The notes beneath the pieces are model-generated. The model made no database searches and was not told the DNA's origin. It saw nothing but the letters and a program-made list of their open reading frames with translations. Below are positions 31,712 through 40,190 of a DNA stretch of 51,309 nt, one piece after another. Source of the stretch: a virus; IMG/VR virus record IMGVR_UViG_3300021356_000029, positions 1 to 51,309 of that record, one strand, 5' to 3'. The stretch's first letter is position 1. Every line of letters begins with the position of its first letter. Made by a program: the position numbers and the translations under genes.

Positions 31712-33531
31712 CTAAGTGGTGGTCAGTTCTTCCTGCGATTTTTTTACTTGCTTTTTTAAAGGTATCGCAGTATGATATAGTAAAATCAGTAGAATATGTG
31801 TACTACGATTTTTTACAGCGCAATCATGACATCGTTGAGGTCGACGATATCGTGCTTGTTAACATTGATGAAAGAGCTATAGAAAAGGAGGGGCAATACC
31901 CTTGGCCAAGACAGACAGTCGCAAAGTATATAAACCAAGCACCAAACAATTCTCTACTTGTGTCAACAATGATATGGTCAGAGAAAGACCGATTTGCGGG
32001 GGATCGGGAACTATCAATCTCACTAAGCCAGAAGGCAGTAATCCTAGCAAGCGCTCCCACACGCCAAACTACTACGGATGATCTGGGAATCTATGCCAAT
32101 GTATCCACGTTTGGCAAGCCCAAAGAAACATTAATAGACTACACAGGTTTACTCGCACCTATCCCCGAACTGGCTCAATATTCCATGGGGGTGGGTGCGG
32201 TATCCGCTGAGGTCGACCAACCAACTGGAGTCCTACGAAGAATGCCACTTATGGTCGGCATCAATGGACAGCCATACCCATCTCTGGGTCTTGATGCGGT
32301 GAGAGTATTTCTGGGAGAACCGTCTTACACGGTCAAGTACAATGAGTTAGGTGTTGAGTGGATAAGGTTAGGGAGGCAAGCACCGCTGATCACCCAACCC
32401 ACCTCCGAGTTACCAATAACATTCTGGAATAAATTTAAATCGCAGTCAATATTGGATCCGATACCCGAAGGAAAGGTTGTGATACTTGGGGTGACAGCTG
32501 AGGGTGTTTCTAATCCAGTACCAACCCCAGTGGGTGCAATGTATCCCCACGAAGTTCAAGGTCAGCAAATTCAGACCTTGATCTCAGGCGTTCAAATACT
32601 TCGACCCGACTGGTCTGTAATAGCCGAGCTTGCGATGATTCTGGTAGTGTCTCTAGGAATTCTTCTAGCGGTCTACAAACTTCCCACAATTGCTGCGGTG
32701 ATAGTTTCGCTTGGCGTTCTAGGCGCTTCGCCGATATTTGGGTTCTACGTTTGGAGGGAATATTACTTTTTCTTAGACGTGGTTTGGGCATCGCTTGCGG
32801 GTCTCCTTGTATTCGCGCAAAGTTCATTCAACAAGTATTATAGTACATACAAGCTGAAAGAGCAAATTAAAAAACAGTTCGGGACTTATTTATCTCCCGA
32901 CATGGTAGCAGCACTTCAGAAAGATCCTTCGCTACTCAGGCTCGGTGGCGAAAGGAAAGAAATGACGTTCCTATTTATGGATATCTGTGGATTCACTCCG
33001 ATCTCAGAACACTATAAAAATAATAATGATCCCGAAGGATTGGTAAATTTGATCAATAATTATTTAAATGAGATGACGAAAATAATTCTAAACAACGGTG
33101 GCACAATAGATAAATACATGGGCGATTGTATTATGGCATTCTGGAATGCGCCACTAGCCTGCGATAACCACGCAGAAATGGCTGTTAAGTCAGCGATAGA
33201 AATAGAGGCAAAAACAAATGAAATCAAAAGAATATACTCTGACGCAGGGTTGCCTGATATTAATGTCGGCACTGGTATTAATTCCGGCACTGCTATTGTC
33301 GGTAACATGGGTTCTGATGCCAGATTCGATTACTCCGTCATCGGAGATTCCGTCAACCTCGCAGCAAGATTAGAAGCTACTGCTGCTCGAGGTGAGTACA
33401 AGGAATACAAAACTATCATCTCATCATTCACTCGAGACTTACTGCCATCGGACTATATGTGCGAGGAGATCGGTCAAATCAAGGTTAAAGGCAAGGAAGA
33501 GCTTATAACCATATATTCCCCAAAGTTATAA
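31708..33531 (+). CDS. CHASE2-domain class III adenylate/guanylate cyclase
   Basis: A 607-residue membrane receptor cyclase. One TM near the start, a periplasmic CHASE2 sensor (about 30-310, ERAIEKEGQYPWPRQ), three TM helices (about 310-375), then a class III cyclase: FLFMDICGF with the first metal Asp, TIDKYMGDCIMAFWNAP with the second, and SVIGDSVNLAARLEATA. All key residues are present, so it is probably active and makes cAMP or cGMP. CHASE2 cyclases paired with FecR proteins are typical of bacterial chromosomes, so a host-derived cassette is likely. It ends the curli-like operon. Confidence 0.92.
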   Translation: MTKWWSVLPAIFLLAFLKVSQYDIVKSVEYVYYDFLQRNHDIVEVDDIVLVNIDERAIEKEGQYPWPRQTVAKYINQAPNNSLLVSTMIWSEKDRFAGDRELSISLSQKAVILASAPTRQTTTDDLGIYANVSTFGKPKETLIDYTGLLAPIPELAQYSMGVGAVSAEVDQPTGVLRRMPLMVGINGQPYPSLGLDAVRVFLGEPSYTVKYNELGVEWIRLGRQAPLITQPTSELPITFWNKFKSQSILDPIPEGKVVILGVTAEGVSNPVPTPVGAMYPHEVQGQQIQTLISGVQILRPDWSVIAELAMILVVSLGILLAVYKLPTIAAVIVSLGVLGASPIFGFYVWREYYFFLDVVWASLAGLLVFAQSSFNKYYSTYKLKEQIKKQFGTYLSPDMVAALQKDPSLLRLGGERKEMTFLFMDICGFTPISEHYKNNNDPEGLVNLINNYLNEMTKIILNNGGTIDKYMGDCIMAFWNAPLACDNHAEMAVKSAIEIEAKTNEIKRIYSDAGLPDINVGTGINSGTAIVGNMGSDARFDYSVIGDSVNLAARLEATAARGEYKEYKTIISSFTRDLLPSDYMCEEIGQIKVKGKEELITIYSPKL

Positions 33532-33570
33532 GCATATACTAAAAAAGTATAAAAAAAGTTAAAAAAAGAC

Positions 33571-33599
33571 TTTACTTTTCCGCACGGATCCAGTATAAT
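33571..33599 (+). promoter_or_regulatory. Early sigma70-type promoter (P5)
   Basis: TTTACT at 33571-33576, 17-base spacer, TATAAT at 33594-33599, then GCGGTATAAATTGA as at P2 and P3. It starts the early small-gene cluster. Confidence 0.88.
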
Positions 33600-33635
33600 A
33601 GCGGTATAAATTGATAGATAAGAGAGAGTTTTGAT

Positions 33636-33932
33636 ATGACTAGGTTTGATAAAGAAGCGTTTGCGTTTGACGGAATGTACTTGATGTATAATGGTCCATA
33701 TGAGGGTTCTCAAACTATGGATGAAGTTAATCCTGATTGTCACCCATCTTGGGTTGGTAAACAAAAGCCTGCTTTTATCGCACGATTCAAGTATGGTTCA
33801 AAACCTTGGAAATCGTGGGTTAATTACCTAGTCAAAAATGCCCATGTTGAAATTTACTTGAAGCTGGCTGAAGAGTTTACTCCGCTTGAAGCGATGAAGA
33901 TGCTCGGCTTTAAACCTAGAAAGAAATCTTAA
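33636..33932 (+). CDS. Early hypothetical protein
   Basis: A 98-residue basic, aromatic-rich protein (MTRFDKEAFAFDGMYLMYNG, HPSWVGKQKPAFIARFKYG, C-terminal KPRKKS). I do not recognise it. Its consensus promoter and purine-rich leader (AGAGAGAG) point to high early expression, as for host-takeover proteins. No membrane segment or motif. Confidence 0.7.
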   Translation: MTRFDKEAFAFDGMYLMYNGPYEGSQTMDEVNPDCHPSWVGKQKPAFIARFKYGSKPWKSWVNYLVKNAHVEIYLKLAEEFTPLEAMKMLGFKPRKKS

Positions 33933-33950
33933 TTGAGAGAGGAATATACC

Positions 33951-34358
33951 ATGACTGCATTTACTAACAAAATCGTTATTGATACTCAGTATATGGAGAA
34001 CTACTCCGATGACCCAAAGACTCCTTACTGGAAGTCAAAGGGAGGGTCGACTTATACGATCTACGGCAACTGGGACGCTTCGGTTGAGGAGTGGCACAAG
34101 GTTGAGGAAGTTGTTGCTGAGGTGAGCAAACTCATCGAGTACAGCAACCCTGCTTCTGAGGAGTACGTTATCGGTACTCGTGTTGTTGCTGCCGACAAGT
34201 CGGTTGTCGAAGAGTGGGAAACTGAGTATGTTATTGCCAAGAACTTCTATGGCAACTATGTTGTTTCTCATGAAACCTATTATGGCTCTAATGAGTCGTG
34301 GGTTATGTTGCCTGAGGGTGATCGCGAGAACTACATTAATTTGAAAAAAAGCGCATAA
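33951..34358 (+). CDS. Early hypothetical protein
   Basis: A 135-residue acidic protein, rich in Tyr, Trp and Ser (NKIVIDTQYMENYSDDP, then NFYGNYVVSHETYYGS), probably mixed alpha/beta. Not recognised. The ATG has GAGAGAGGAA upstream and is chosen over an in-frame TTG at 33933. Co-transcribed from P5. Confidence 0.7.
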   Translation: MTAFTNKIVIDTQYMENYSDDPKTPYWKSKGGSTYTIYGNWDASVEEWHKVEEVVAEVSKLIEYSNPASEEYVIGTRVVAADKSVVEEWETEYVIAKNFYGNYVVSHETYYGSNESWVMLPEGDRENYINLKKSA

Positions 34359-34363
34359 AGTGC

Positions 34364-34392
34364 TTTACTTTCTTGTTTGAGTGTAGTATAAT
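34364..34392 (+). promoter_or_regulatory. Early sigma70-type promoter (P6)
   Basis: TTTACT at 34364-34369, 17-base spacer, TATAAT at 34387-34392, then a variant leader CCTATATAAATTGA. It serves the 34.4-35.6 kb cluster. Confidence 0.87.
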
Positions 34393-34425
34393 ACCTATAT
34401 AAATTGATAATTGAGAGAGAAATTT

Positions 34426-34635
34426 ATGCCTAATCCTAATGTAAGAGAGAAAGCCATATCGCTTCTTGCTGATATTCAAGAAGCGCATTCTAAAAGAAAC
34501 GATAGTCCTCACTACCATATCGGTGCGCTTCATGAGTTGATTGCTCACCTTGCTGTAAAAGAAGAAATGTTTCACTCTAACTCTATATTGAATGAGTTGG
34601 CTGATACTTTGGATTGGGTGGAGAATGCTGCCTAA
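34426..34635 (+). CDS. Early hypothetical protein, helical
   Basis: A 69-residue helical protein (VREKAISLLADIQEAHSKRN, then ALHELIAHLAVKEEMF). Not recognised. Strong promoter 34 bases upstream and a GAGAGAG ribosome site. The stop overlaps the next ATG (TAATG). A small adaptor or host-binding protein is plausible. Confidence 0.68.
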   Translation: MPNPNVREKAISLLADIQEAHSKRNDSPHYHIGALHELIAHLAVKEEMFHSNSILNELADTLDWVENAA

Positions 34636-34790
34636 TGGATTGTGTAGTTTGGTGTGTAAGTTGGTATGACGAAAAGAATGATCGGCACATCGAGTGGGGT
34701 GTTCCCGACCCTTGGTATTTAAAAAAGAAGTTAATCGAGAGGGGTGTTGACCCTGAAACAATTGACATTTATGAGAAGGATGTATCATGA
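34635..34790 (+). CDS. 51-residue small protein
   Basis: ATG at 34635 overlaps the previous stop. The peptide is MDCVVWCVSWYDEKNDRHIE at the start, then WYLKKKLIERGVDPETIDIY, with two N-terminal Cys and many Trp/Tyr. Its end overlaps the next ORF (ATGA). The unbroken coupling on both sides supports a real gene. No family recognised. Confidence 0.65.
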   Translation: MDCVVWCVSWYDEKNDRHIEWGVPDPWYLKKKLIERGVDPETIDIYEKDVS

Positions 34791-34963
34791 TTCCAATTAA
34801 TCCAGTGTTGTGTGCCGTTATCGGTATATTTTTAATGATGGGTGGAGTTGGTGCTATCGAACAAGAAACCATGCCTTTCTGGAAAGGTTTTGGTTTTGCT
34901 TTGATTGGTTCAGTTCTTGCCCTTGATGCTGCTGTTCGAATGAACAAGGATTCCGATGTATAG
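34787..34963 (+). CDS. 58-residue membrane protein
   Basis: Two hydrophobic helices (CAVIGIFLMMGGVGAI and FWKGFGFALIGSVLALDAAV) joined by a short acidic turn. It overlaps the gene before (ATGA) and the HAD-like gene after (8 bases). Likely a small inner-membrane hairpin protein; role unknown. Confidence 0.68.
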   Translation: MIPINPVLCAVIGIFLMMGGVGAIEQETMPFWKGFGFALIGSVLALDAAVRMNKDSDV

Positions 34964-35552
34964 TAAATATTCTAAAGATAAAGTAATTTTAACAGATTGT
35001 GACGGTGTCCTCCTTGATTGGGGGCATTCGTTTTTTCAGTGGATGCTTGCCCGTGGTCATAAGCCAGTCGAGGGTGCTGAGAAACTTTATAAGATTGACG
35101 AAGTGTTTGGTATGTCCCAAAATATCACTAAGCCACTTGTCCGTCAGTTTAATGAAAGTGCTTGGATGAAAGACCTGACTCCGTTTCGTGATGCCGTCAA
35201 GTATGTTCGTAAACTGCATGAAGAGCATGGCTTCGTTTTCCATTGTATCACTTCTATGTCTAATGACGTGAAAGCCTGTCAGTTGCGTAAAGAGAATCTT
35301 GAAAAGATTTTCGGTAAGGGTGTGTTTGAGGTTGTAAACTGCCTAGACTGTGGTGCCGATAAAGATGATGCGCTTGAGCCATATCGTGACAGTGAGTTGT
35401 GGTGGATTGAAGATAAACCTGCTAATGCTGATCTTGGTATTGAGTTGGGTTTGAATTCGATATTACTTGCTCATGGTCACAATGTAGGTTATAATGGTAG
35501 TGCGGTTCGAGCAATGAATTGGCGTGAAGTTTACGAAACTATTACAGGTTAG
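34956..35552 (+). CDS. HAD-like phosphatase
   Basis: A 198-residue HAD superfamily protein: catalytic ILTDCDGVLLDWG with D14 and D16, a helical cap (QWMLARGHKPVEG), FHCITSMS as motif II, and WWIEDKPANAD as motif IV. It resembles phage 5'-nucleotidase or polynucleotide phosphatase-like proteins. The substrate could be a nucleotide or a 3'/5' nucleic acid phosphate. It is part of the P6 operon. Confidence 0.8.
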   Translation: MYSKYSKDKVILTDCDGVLLDWGHSFFQWMLARGHKPVEGAEKLYKIDEVFGMSQNITKPLVRQFNESAWMKDLTPFRDAVKYVRKLHEEHGFVFHCITSMSNDVKACQLRKENLEKIFGKGVFEVVNCLDCGADKDDALEPYRDSELWWIEDKPANADLGIELGLNSILLAHGHNVGYNGSAVRAMNWREVYETITG

Positions 35553-35557
35553 ATCAT

Positions 35558-35995
35558 ATGATTATTGAGATTGGTAAAGAGTATGCTGTATCTCCTCGAT
35601 ACAAGAAGTCATTTGAGGAAAGCGAATATTGGGTTAATGGTAAAGGACAGCGCATCACAATCACCACGTTGTGGCGTGGCGGTACAATTAATATCACTCC
35701 GCAGAATGATGATGAATCTGCATGGTTAGGGCAAGCTGTTGCTCAAAAAGATGATGAGATATTTGAACCATATTCGTTTGAAGAATATGAATATCAGTCA
35801 GCTTGGGATGGCGTATCGGTAGATGTATATTTCTATGGGTTTGATGGAAATACTGATGATGAGTTATCTGAAGAGTGCCAAAGGTTACAAGATGGATATG
35901 ATGGGGAAGGCACTATGTTCCTTGAAGAAGAAGGATTTGATGTTGATGATTCTGAAGTGTTTATGTATGGCGAACTTGAAGTAGAAGAAGTTTAA
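35558..35995 (+). CDS. Acidic hypothetical protein before gene 43
   Basis: A 145-residue, very acidic protein with many Tyr, Glu and Asp (EEYEYQSAWDGVSVDVYFYG, C-terminal YGELEVEEV). Its acidity suggests a DNA mimic or protein-binding role, but this is inference. It overlaps gene 43A by one base (TAATG). Confidence 0.65.
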   Translation: MIIEIGKEYAVSPRYKKSFEESEYWVNGKGQRITITTLWRGGTINITPQNDDESAWLGQAVAQKDDEIFEPYSFEEYEYQSAWDGVSVDVYFYGFDGNTDDELSEECQRLQDGYDGEGTMFLEEEGFDVDDSEVFMYGELEVEEV

Positions 35996-37443
35996 TGAAG
36001 TTTTATACTCACACCCACGTGCGTGGCAATACAGTCTGCGTTCGTGGGTACAAGAACGGAAAGCGATTCGTAGAAAAGGTTGAGTACAATCCAACCTTAT
36101 ATGTCCCATCTCGTAAGACTACCGATTATCAAACACTGACTGGTGAATATGTTGAACCCATGCCGATGGGCGATATTAAAGAAGCCAGTAATTTCGCTAG
36201 GAAATATGAGGGCGTTGACAACTTTAAAATCTATGGCTCAACTAAATGGGCGTATGTCTATCTAAATGAAAAGTATGGCAACGATTATGATGTTGATCAA
36301 ATCAAGGTAGCAAATATTGATATTGAGGTTGCTTCTGAGGATGGATTCCCCAACCCCGAACTGGCTAATCAGCCTGTCACTGCTATCTGTATTTCCTACA
36401 CCCACAATGGTAAGAAAAGATATTATGTAATCGGCAATGGTAAGTATGAGCGCAGTCGCGACGATGTGCATTATATTGACGCTAAAGACGAGATGCGTTT
36501 ACTTGCTGTATTCTTATCCTTCTGGGAGAAACTAGACCCTGATATTATCACTGGCTGGAACATCGAGGGGTTTGATATTCCTTATCTAGTTAATCGTATC
36601 TCTAAGTTACTTGGCGAAAAAGAAGTAAGGCGACTATCGCCATTCAGGTGGATTAAGAAAAGAGAACTGACCAAGTTCAACCGCATCGAGACTTTGTATG
36701 AGTTGGTTGGTATCGCGACACTTGATTATCTACACCTGTACAAAAAGTTTACATATTCTCAGCAGGAGTCGTATCGCCTTGATCATATTGCGTTCGTCGA
36801 GCTGGGTGAGCGAAAGTTAGATTACTCTGAGATGGAAAATCTACACCAGCTGTATAAACTTGACTATCAGAAGTTTATCGACTATAATATAAAAGACGTT
36901 GAGCTTGTCGATAAAATTGAAGACAAGATGAAACTGATTGAAATGGCTTTGGCGATTGCGTATGATGCTAAGGTTAATTACAACGATACGTTTACTCAGG
37001 TTACGATGTGGGATGTGCTTATACATAATTATCTCATGAGTAAGAATATCGTGATACCACCGAAAGAAGAAACGATAAAGAACTCTGCTTTTGCTGGGGC
37101 ATACGTGAAGGAACCGCAAGTGGGAATGCATGATTGGGTTATGAGTTTTGACCTTAATTCTCTGTATCCTCACTTGATTATGCAATATAACATCTCTCCC
37201 GAAACTATGGTTGAAGATGACTTTATGGTAGATGTCGATGTTGATGATATCATTGACAGGAAAGTTGAAACTCACCCGCATCATGCTATGGCTGCGAGTG
37301 GTCGGTACTTCCGAAAAGACAAGCAAGGATTTCTACCTGAGATGATGGAAAGGATGTACACTGAACGTAAAAGCTACAAGAAGAAAATGCTTGAAGCTGA
37401 AGCGGAACTTGAATTGATAAACAAAAGGCTGGCACAATTATGA
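35995..37443 (+). CDS. 43A: DNA polymerase gp43, N-terminal half (split gene)
   Basis: A 482-residue piece of the family B polymerase: N-terminal domain, 3'-5' exonuclease with NIDIEVASEDG (Exo I), GWNIEGFDIPYL (Exo II) and YNIKDVELVDK (Exo III), then palm motif A SFDLNSLYPH with catalytic D386. It stops after KSYKKKMLEAEAELELINKR, inside the fingers coiled coil, before motif B. The rest of the enzyme is encoded by the gene at 37712. The two halves total 849 residues, close to intact marine gp43, so little sequence is lost. The stop overlaps the next ATG (ATGA). Confidence 0.94.
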   Translation: MKFYTHTHVRGNTVCVRGYKNGKRFVEKVEYNPTLYVPSRKTTDYQTLTGEYVEPMPMGDIKEASNFARKYEGVDNFKIYGSTKWAYVYLNEKYGNDYDVDQIKVANIDIEVASEDGFPNPELANQPVTAICISYTHNGKKRYYVIGNGKYERSRDDVHYIDAKDEMRLLAVFLSFWEKLDPDIITGWNIEGFDIPYLVNRISKLLGEKEVRRLSPFRWIKKRELTKFNRIETLYELVGIATLDYLHLYKKFTYSQQESYRLDHIAFVELGERKLDYSEMENLHQLYKLDYQKFIDYNIKDVELVDKIEDKMKLIEMALAIAYDAKVNYNDTFTQVTMWDVLIHNYLMSKNIVIPPKEETIKNSAFAGAYVKEPQVGMHDWVMSFDLNSLYPHLIMQYNISPETMVEDDFMVDVDVDDIIDRKVETHPHHAMAASGRYFRKDKQGFLPEMMERMYTERKSYKKKMLEAEAELELINKRLAQL

Positions 37444-37712
37444 AGAAAGGTGACGTAGTATCTCTGGTTACATTGACTGGGGAGTATGTTGGTAAGTATG
37501 AAGACGAGAGTCCTAACGGTGTTGTTTTGAAAGATCCTCGTTGGGTTATTCATGGCGAACAAGGTATGGGGTTTGCTCATGGTCTTTGTTCAACTGGTAG
37601 ACACAACCCAGATAAAGTTGAGTTTGCCAGAGGCGGTATGGTTTTTGTTACCGAAAGTAACGAAGATATTGAAAAAGCGTATCGTCAAGCTGTGAGTGGA
37701 TTGATCGTTTAA
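37440..37712 (+). CDS. 90-residue ORF inserted between the polymerase halves
   Basis: A small beta-rich protein (MKKGDVVSLVTLTGEYVGKY, then VVLKDPRWVIHGEQGMGF) with the look of an SH3/Sm-like domain and a helical tail. It has no homing-endonuclease motif (no GIY-YIG, HNH or LAGLIDADG). It overlaps both polymerase pieces (ATGA and TAATG), so all three are translated in sequence. It could be a subunit or clamp-like factor of the split polymerase, or a passenger at the break. Confidence 0.75.
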   Translation: MKKGDVVSLVTLTGEYVGKYEDESPNGVVLKDPRWVIHGEQGMGFAHGLCSTGRHNPDKVEFARGGMVFVTESNEDIEKAYRQAVSGLIV

Positions 37713-38815
37713 TGATTGAAAATATGAGCAAAGCTGACCTTCTCGAACGCAAGAAACAGGTCATCAAAGATATTAGTAAGTACAAGAATCTACAGCTTGC
37801 TAAGAAAGTTCAGCTAAACTCAGCCTATGGTGCGGTTGGTAACAAATACTTCCGATTCTTCGATGTGAGGAAAGCGGAATCAATCACACTATCTGGTCAG
37901 TTGTCTATTCGTTGGATTGAGAGGAGAGTTAATGAATACCTTAATAAGTTACTTCAAACATCCGAAGCTGATTATGTTATTGCATCGGATACGGATTCTA
38001 TCTATGTCAATTTCGATGCACTTGTACGCAAGTGCTTTGAAGAGGGAAGTGACCCTGTCAAAATCGTCAATTTCCTGGACAAAGTTGCAACTGAGAAGTT
38101 GGAACCTTTTATTGATAAAAGTTATGAGGAACTGGCACGAATAACAAACTCGTATGACCAAAAGATGTTTATGAAACGAGAGGTTATTGCGGATAAAGCT
38201 ATCTGGACTGCTAAGAAAAGATACATGATGAATGTGTATGATAACGAAGGAGTCCGATACGCCAAGCCAAAACTCAAGATGATGGGTATCGAAACTGTAA
38301 AATCATCGACACCGCAATCGTGTCGCGATGCCCTTGAGGAAGCAATTAATATTATTATGAACAAGGATGAGCAATCTGCGCAACAATACATATCTGACTT
38401 CAGGAAGAAGTTTGAGCAGTTGCCCTTTGAAGACGTTGCCTTTCCTCGATCTGTATCAGACTTCAGCAAATATGATGATGGTAAGAAAGACTTGACTATA
38501 CCGAAAAGTACACCGATTCATGTTCGGGGTGGTCTAGTTTACAATCATCTGATCAAAAAGCACGGTCTTGAGAAAAAGTATGAATTGGTAAAAGACGGTG
38601 AGAAGCTAAAGTTCTGTTACCTAAATAGTCCTAATCCTGCTCAACATAATGTGATCAGCGTAATGAATACGTTGCCTAGAGAGTTTGACTTGAGCAGTTA
38701 TATAGACTACGAAACGCAGTTTAACAAAGCGTTTCTCGACCCACTAAAGATAATCCTAGAGTCGGTTGGTTGGAGTGATGAAAAGAAATCCAGCCTTGAA
38801 GACTTTTTTGGATAG
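37712..38815 (+). CDS. 43B: DNA polymerase gp43, C-terminal half (split gene)
   Basis: A 367-residue piece starting in the fingers helix (MIENMSKADLLERKKQVIKD): motif B KKVQLNSAYGAVGN at 31-44, motif C SDTDSIYV with D93/D95, KKRYMM and the thumb. The last residues KKSSLEDFFG are the expected gp45-binding tail, as in other T4-type polymerases. Together with 43A all catalytic residues are present, so a functional heterodimer is likely. Confidence 0.94.
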   Translation: MIENMSKADLLERKKQVIKDISKYKNLQLAKKVQLNSAYGAVGNKYFRFFDVRKAESITLSGQLSIRWIERRVNEYLNKLLQTSEADYVIASDTDSIYVNFDALVRKCFEEGSDPVKIVNFLDKVATEKLEPFIDKSYEELARITNSYDQKMFMKREVIADKAIWTAKKRYMMNVYDNEGVRYAKPKLKMMGIETVKSSTPQSCRDALEEAINIIMNKDEQSAQQYISDFRKKFEQLPFEDVAFPRSVSDFSKYDDGKKDLTIPKSTPIHVRGGLVYNHLIKKHGLEKKYELVKDGEKLKFCYLNSPNPAQHNVISVMNTLPREFDLSSYIDYETQFNKAFLDPLKIILESVGWSDEKKSSLEDFFG

Positions 38816-38825
38816 GAGAAGAAAG

Positions 38826-39089
38826 ATGAGCGACTTCGATTTTGACTTTGGATTTACGGCTGTCACTGAAGACGAACTTGACGTTGTACAGAAAGCCAGC
38901 ACTGCTGCTGAAACTGCAGCTGCAGCTGTTGATTCTTGGGAAGCTAAGTGCGCTGACTTGTACAATACGTTTAAGCCACTTCTTAATAACTTGGCTAAGA
39001 ATCCTGAAAAAGATTATATCTATTGGCCAAATCGTATGGATAAGTTGGAACAGTTCAGCGACCTAATTGATAAGATATACAAAAGTTGA
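38826..39089 (+). CDS. Small hypothetical protein between 43 and uvsX
   Basis: An 87-residue protein with a Phe/Asp-rich start (MSDFDFDFGFTAV) and an Ala-rich helix (AETAAAAVDSWEAK). I recall a short protein with the FDFDFGF start before uvsX in other marine T4-like phages; function unknown. The ATG at 38826 has AGGAGAAG upstream. The aromatic N-terminus could be a docking peptide. Confidence 0.68.
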   Translation: MSDFDFDFGFTAVTEDELDVVQKASTAAETAAAAVDSWEAKCADLYNTFKPLLNNLAKNPEKDYIYWPNRMDKLEQFSDLIDKIYKS

Positions 39090-39114
39090 CATTAAGATTG
39101 TTTTATAGTATAAT
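39086..39114 (+). promoter_or_regulatory. Early sigma70-type promoter (P7) for uvsX
   Basis: TTGACA at 39086-39091, 17-base spacer, TATAAT at 39109-39114, 30 bases before uvsX; the -35 box overlaps the stop of the preceding gene. Confidence 0.87.
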
Positions 39115-39143
39115 TGACTAAGTTCAATATGGAGTAAAATGTA

Positions 39144-40190
39144 ATGAGTTTTTTGACTGATATGGTAAAGGGCATCGATAATACTTCGCTCCTTGCCGAT
39201 GGCGGTAATAGTTCTGAGTTTTCAGGAACGGTTGATACAGGATCTTATATCCTAAACGCAGCCATTTCTGGAAGTTTGTATGGCGGTGTGCCGAACAATA
39301 AAATCACTGCCTTTGCTGGTGAGTCTGCTACTGGTAAAACATTTTTTGTACTTGGGGTACTCAAGCAGTTCCTTGAGGATAATAAAGACGGTGGCGTTAT
39401 CTACTTTGATACAGAGGCTGCAGTTACTAAGCAGATGATGGAAGATCGAGGCATCGACACCAAGCGTGTAGTTATCTCTGAGCCAGCATCGATTGAAGAG
39501 TTCCGAACTAACGCAACTCGTATCTTGACAACTTATATTGATCAGGGTAAGGATGCGCCACCTATGATGATGGTGTTAGATTCACTTGGTATGTTATCTT
39601 CTAACAAAGAACTGGCTGATACTGAGGCTGGTACTGACAAGCGAGATATGACCAAAGCGCAACTGCTTCGTGGTACTTTCCGTGTACTTTCTCTGAAGCT
39701 GGCTAAAGCTAATGTTCCTTTGCTAGTTACTAATCACGTGTATGATGTGGTCGGTGCTTATATTCCTACCAAAGAAATCAGTGGCGGTAGTGGCTTGAAG
39801 TATGCTGCTTCGTCAATCGCTATGCTTGGTAAGAAGAAAGATAAAGATGGCACTGACGTTATTGGTAACATTATCAAGGTAACAATGCATAAGTCTCGAT
39901 TTACTAAAGAGCAGAAAAAGGTTGAGGTGAAGTTGTCATACGACAGCGGTCTTGATCGTTACTATGGGTTGCTTGACCTTGCTGAAAAATATAACATCAT
40001 TAAGAAAGTGTCGACTCGATATGAGTTGCCTGATGGGCGTAAGGTATTTGGTAAAGCAATCAACGCTAATCCTGAAGAATATTTTACTGCCGATATTATG
40101 GATCAACTTGAAGTTGCTGCGAACAAAGAGTTCAAGTATGGTCAGGTCGGTATTGATGAGCCGACTGAGGAAGTTGAAAATGCCAGTTAA
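39144..40190 (+). CDS. uvsX: RecA-like recombinase UvsX
   Basis: A 348-residue RecA family strand-exchange protein (T4 391): Walker A GESATGKT at 59-66, Walker B MMMVLDSLGML, and a DNA-binding loop region with KEISGGSGLKYAAS. It works with UvsY and gp41 in recombination-dependent replication. It has its own promoter and GGAG site, and its end overlaps the next ORF by 11 bases. Confidence 0.97.
   Translation: MSFLTDMVKGIDNTSLLADGGNSSEFSGTVDTGSYILNAAISGSLYGGVPNNKITAFAGESATGKTFFVLGVLKQFLEDNKDGGVIYFDTEAAVTKQMMEDRGIDTKRVVISEPASIEEFRTNATRILTTYIDQGKDAPPMMMVLDSLGMLSSNKELADTEAGTDKRDMTKAQLLRGTFRVLSLKLAKANVPLLVTNHVYDVVGAYIPTKEISGGSGLKYAASSIAMLGKKKDKDGTDVIGNIIKVTMHKSRFTKEQKKVEVKLSYDSGLDRYYGLLDLAEKYNIIKKVSTRYELPDGRKVFGKAINANPEEYFTADIMDQLEVAANKEFKYGQVGIDEPTEEVENAS

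Noticed and set aside
33535-33551. TATACT/AGTATA hairpin after the cyclase as terminator
   Set aside because: It is followed by A, not T, on the + strand; it could only terminate minus-strand RNA, and no minus-strand gene is seen.
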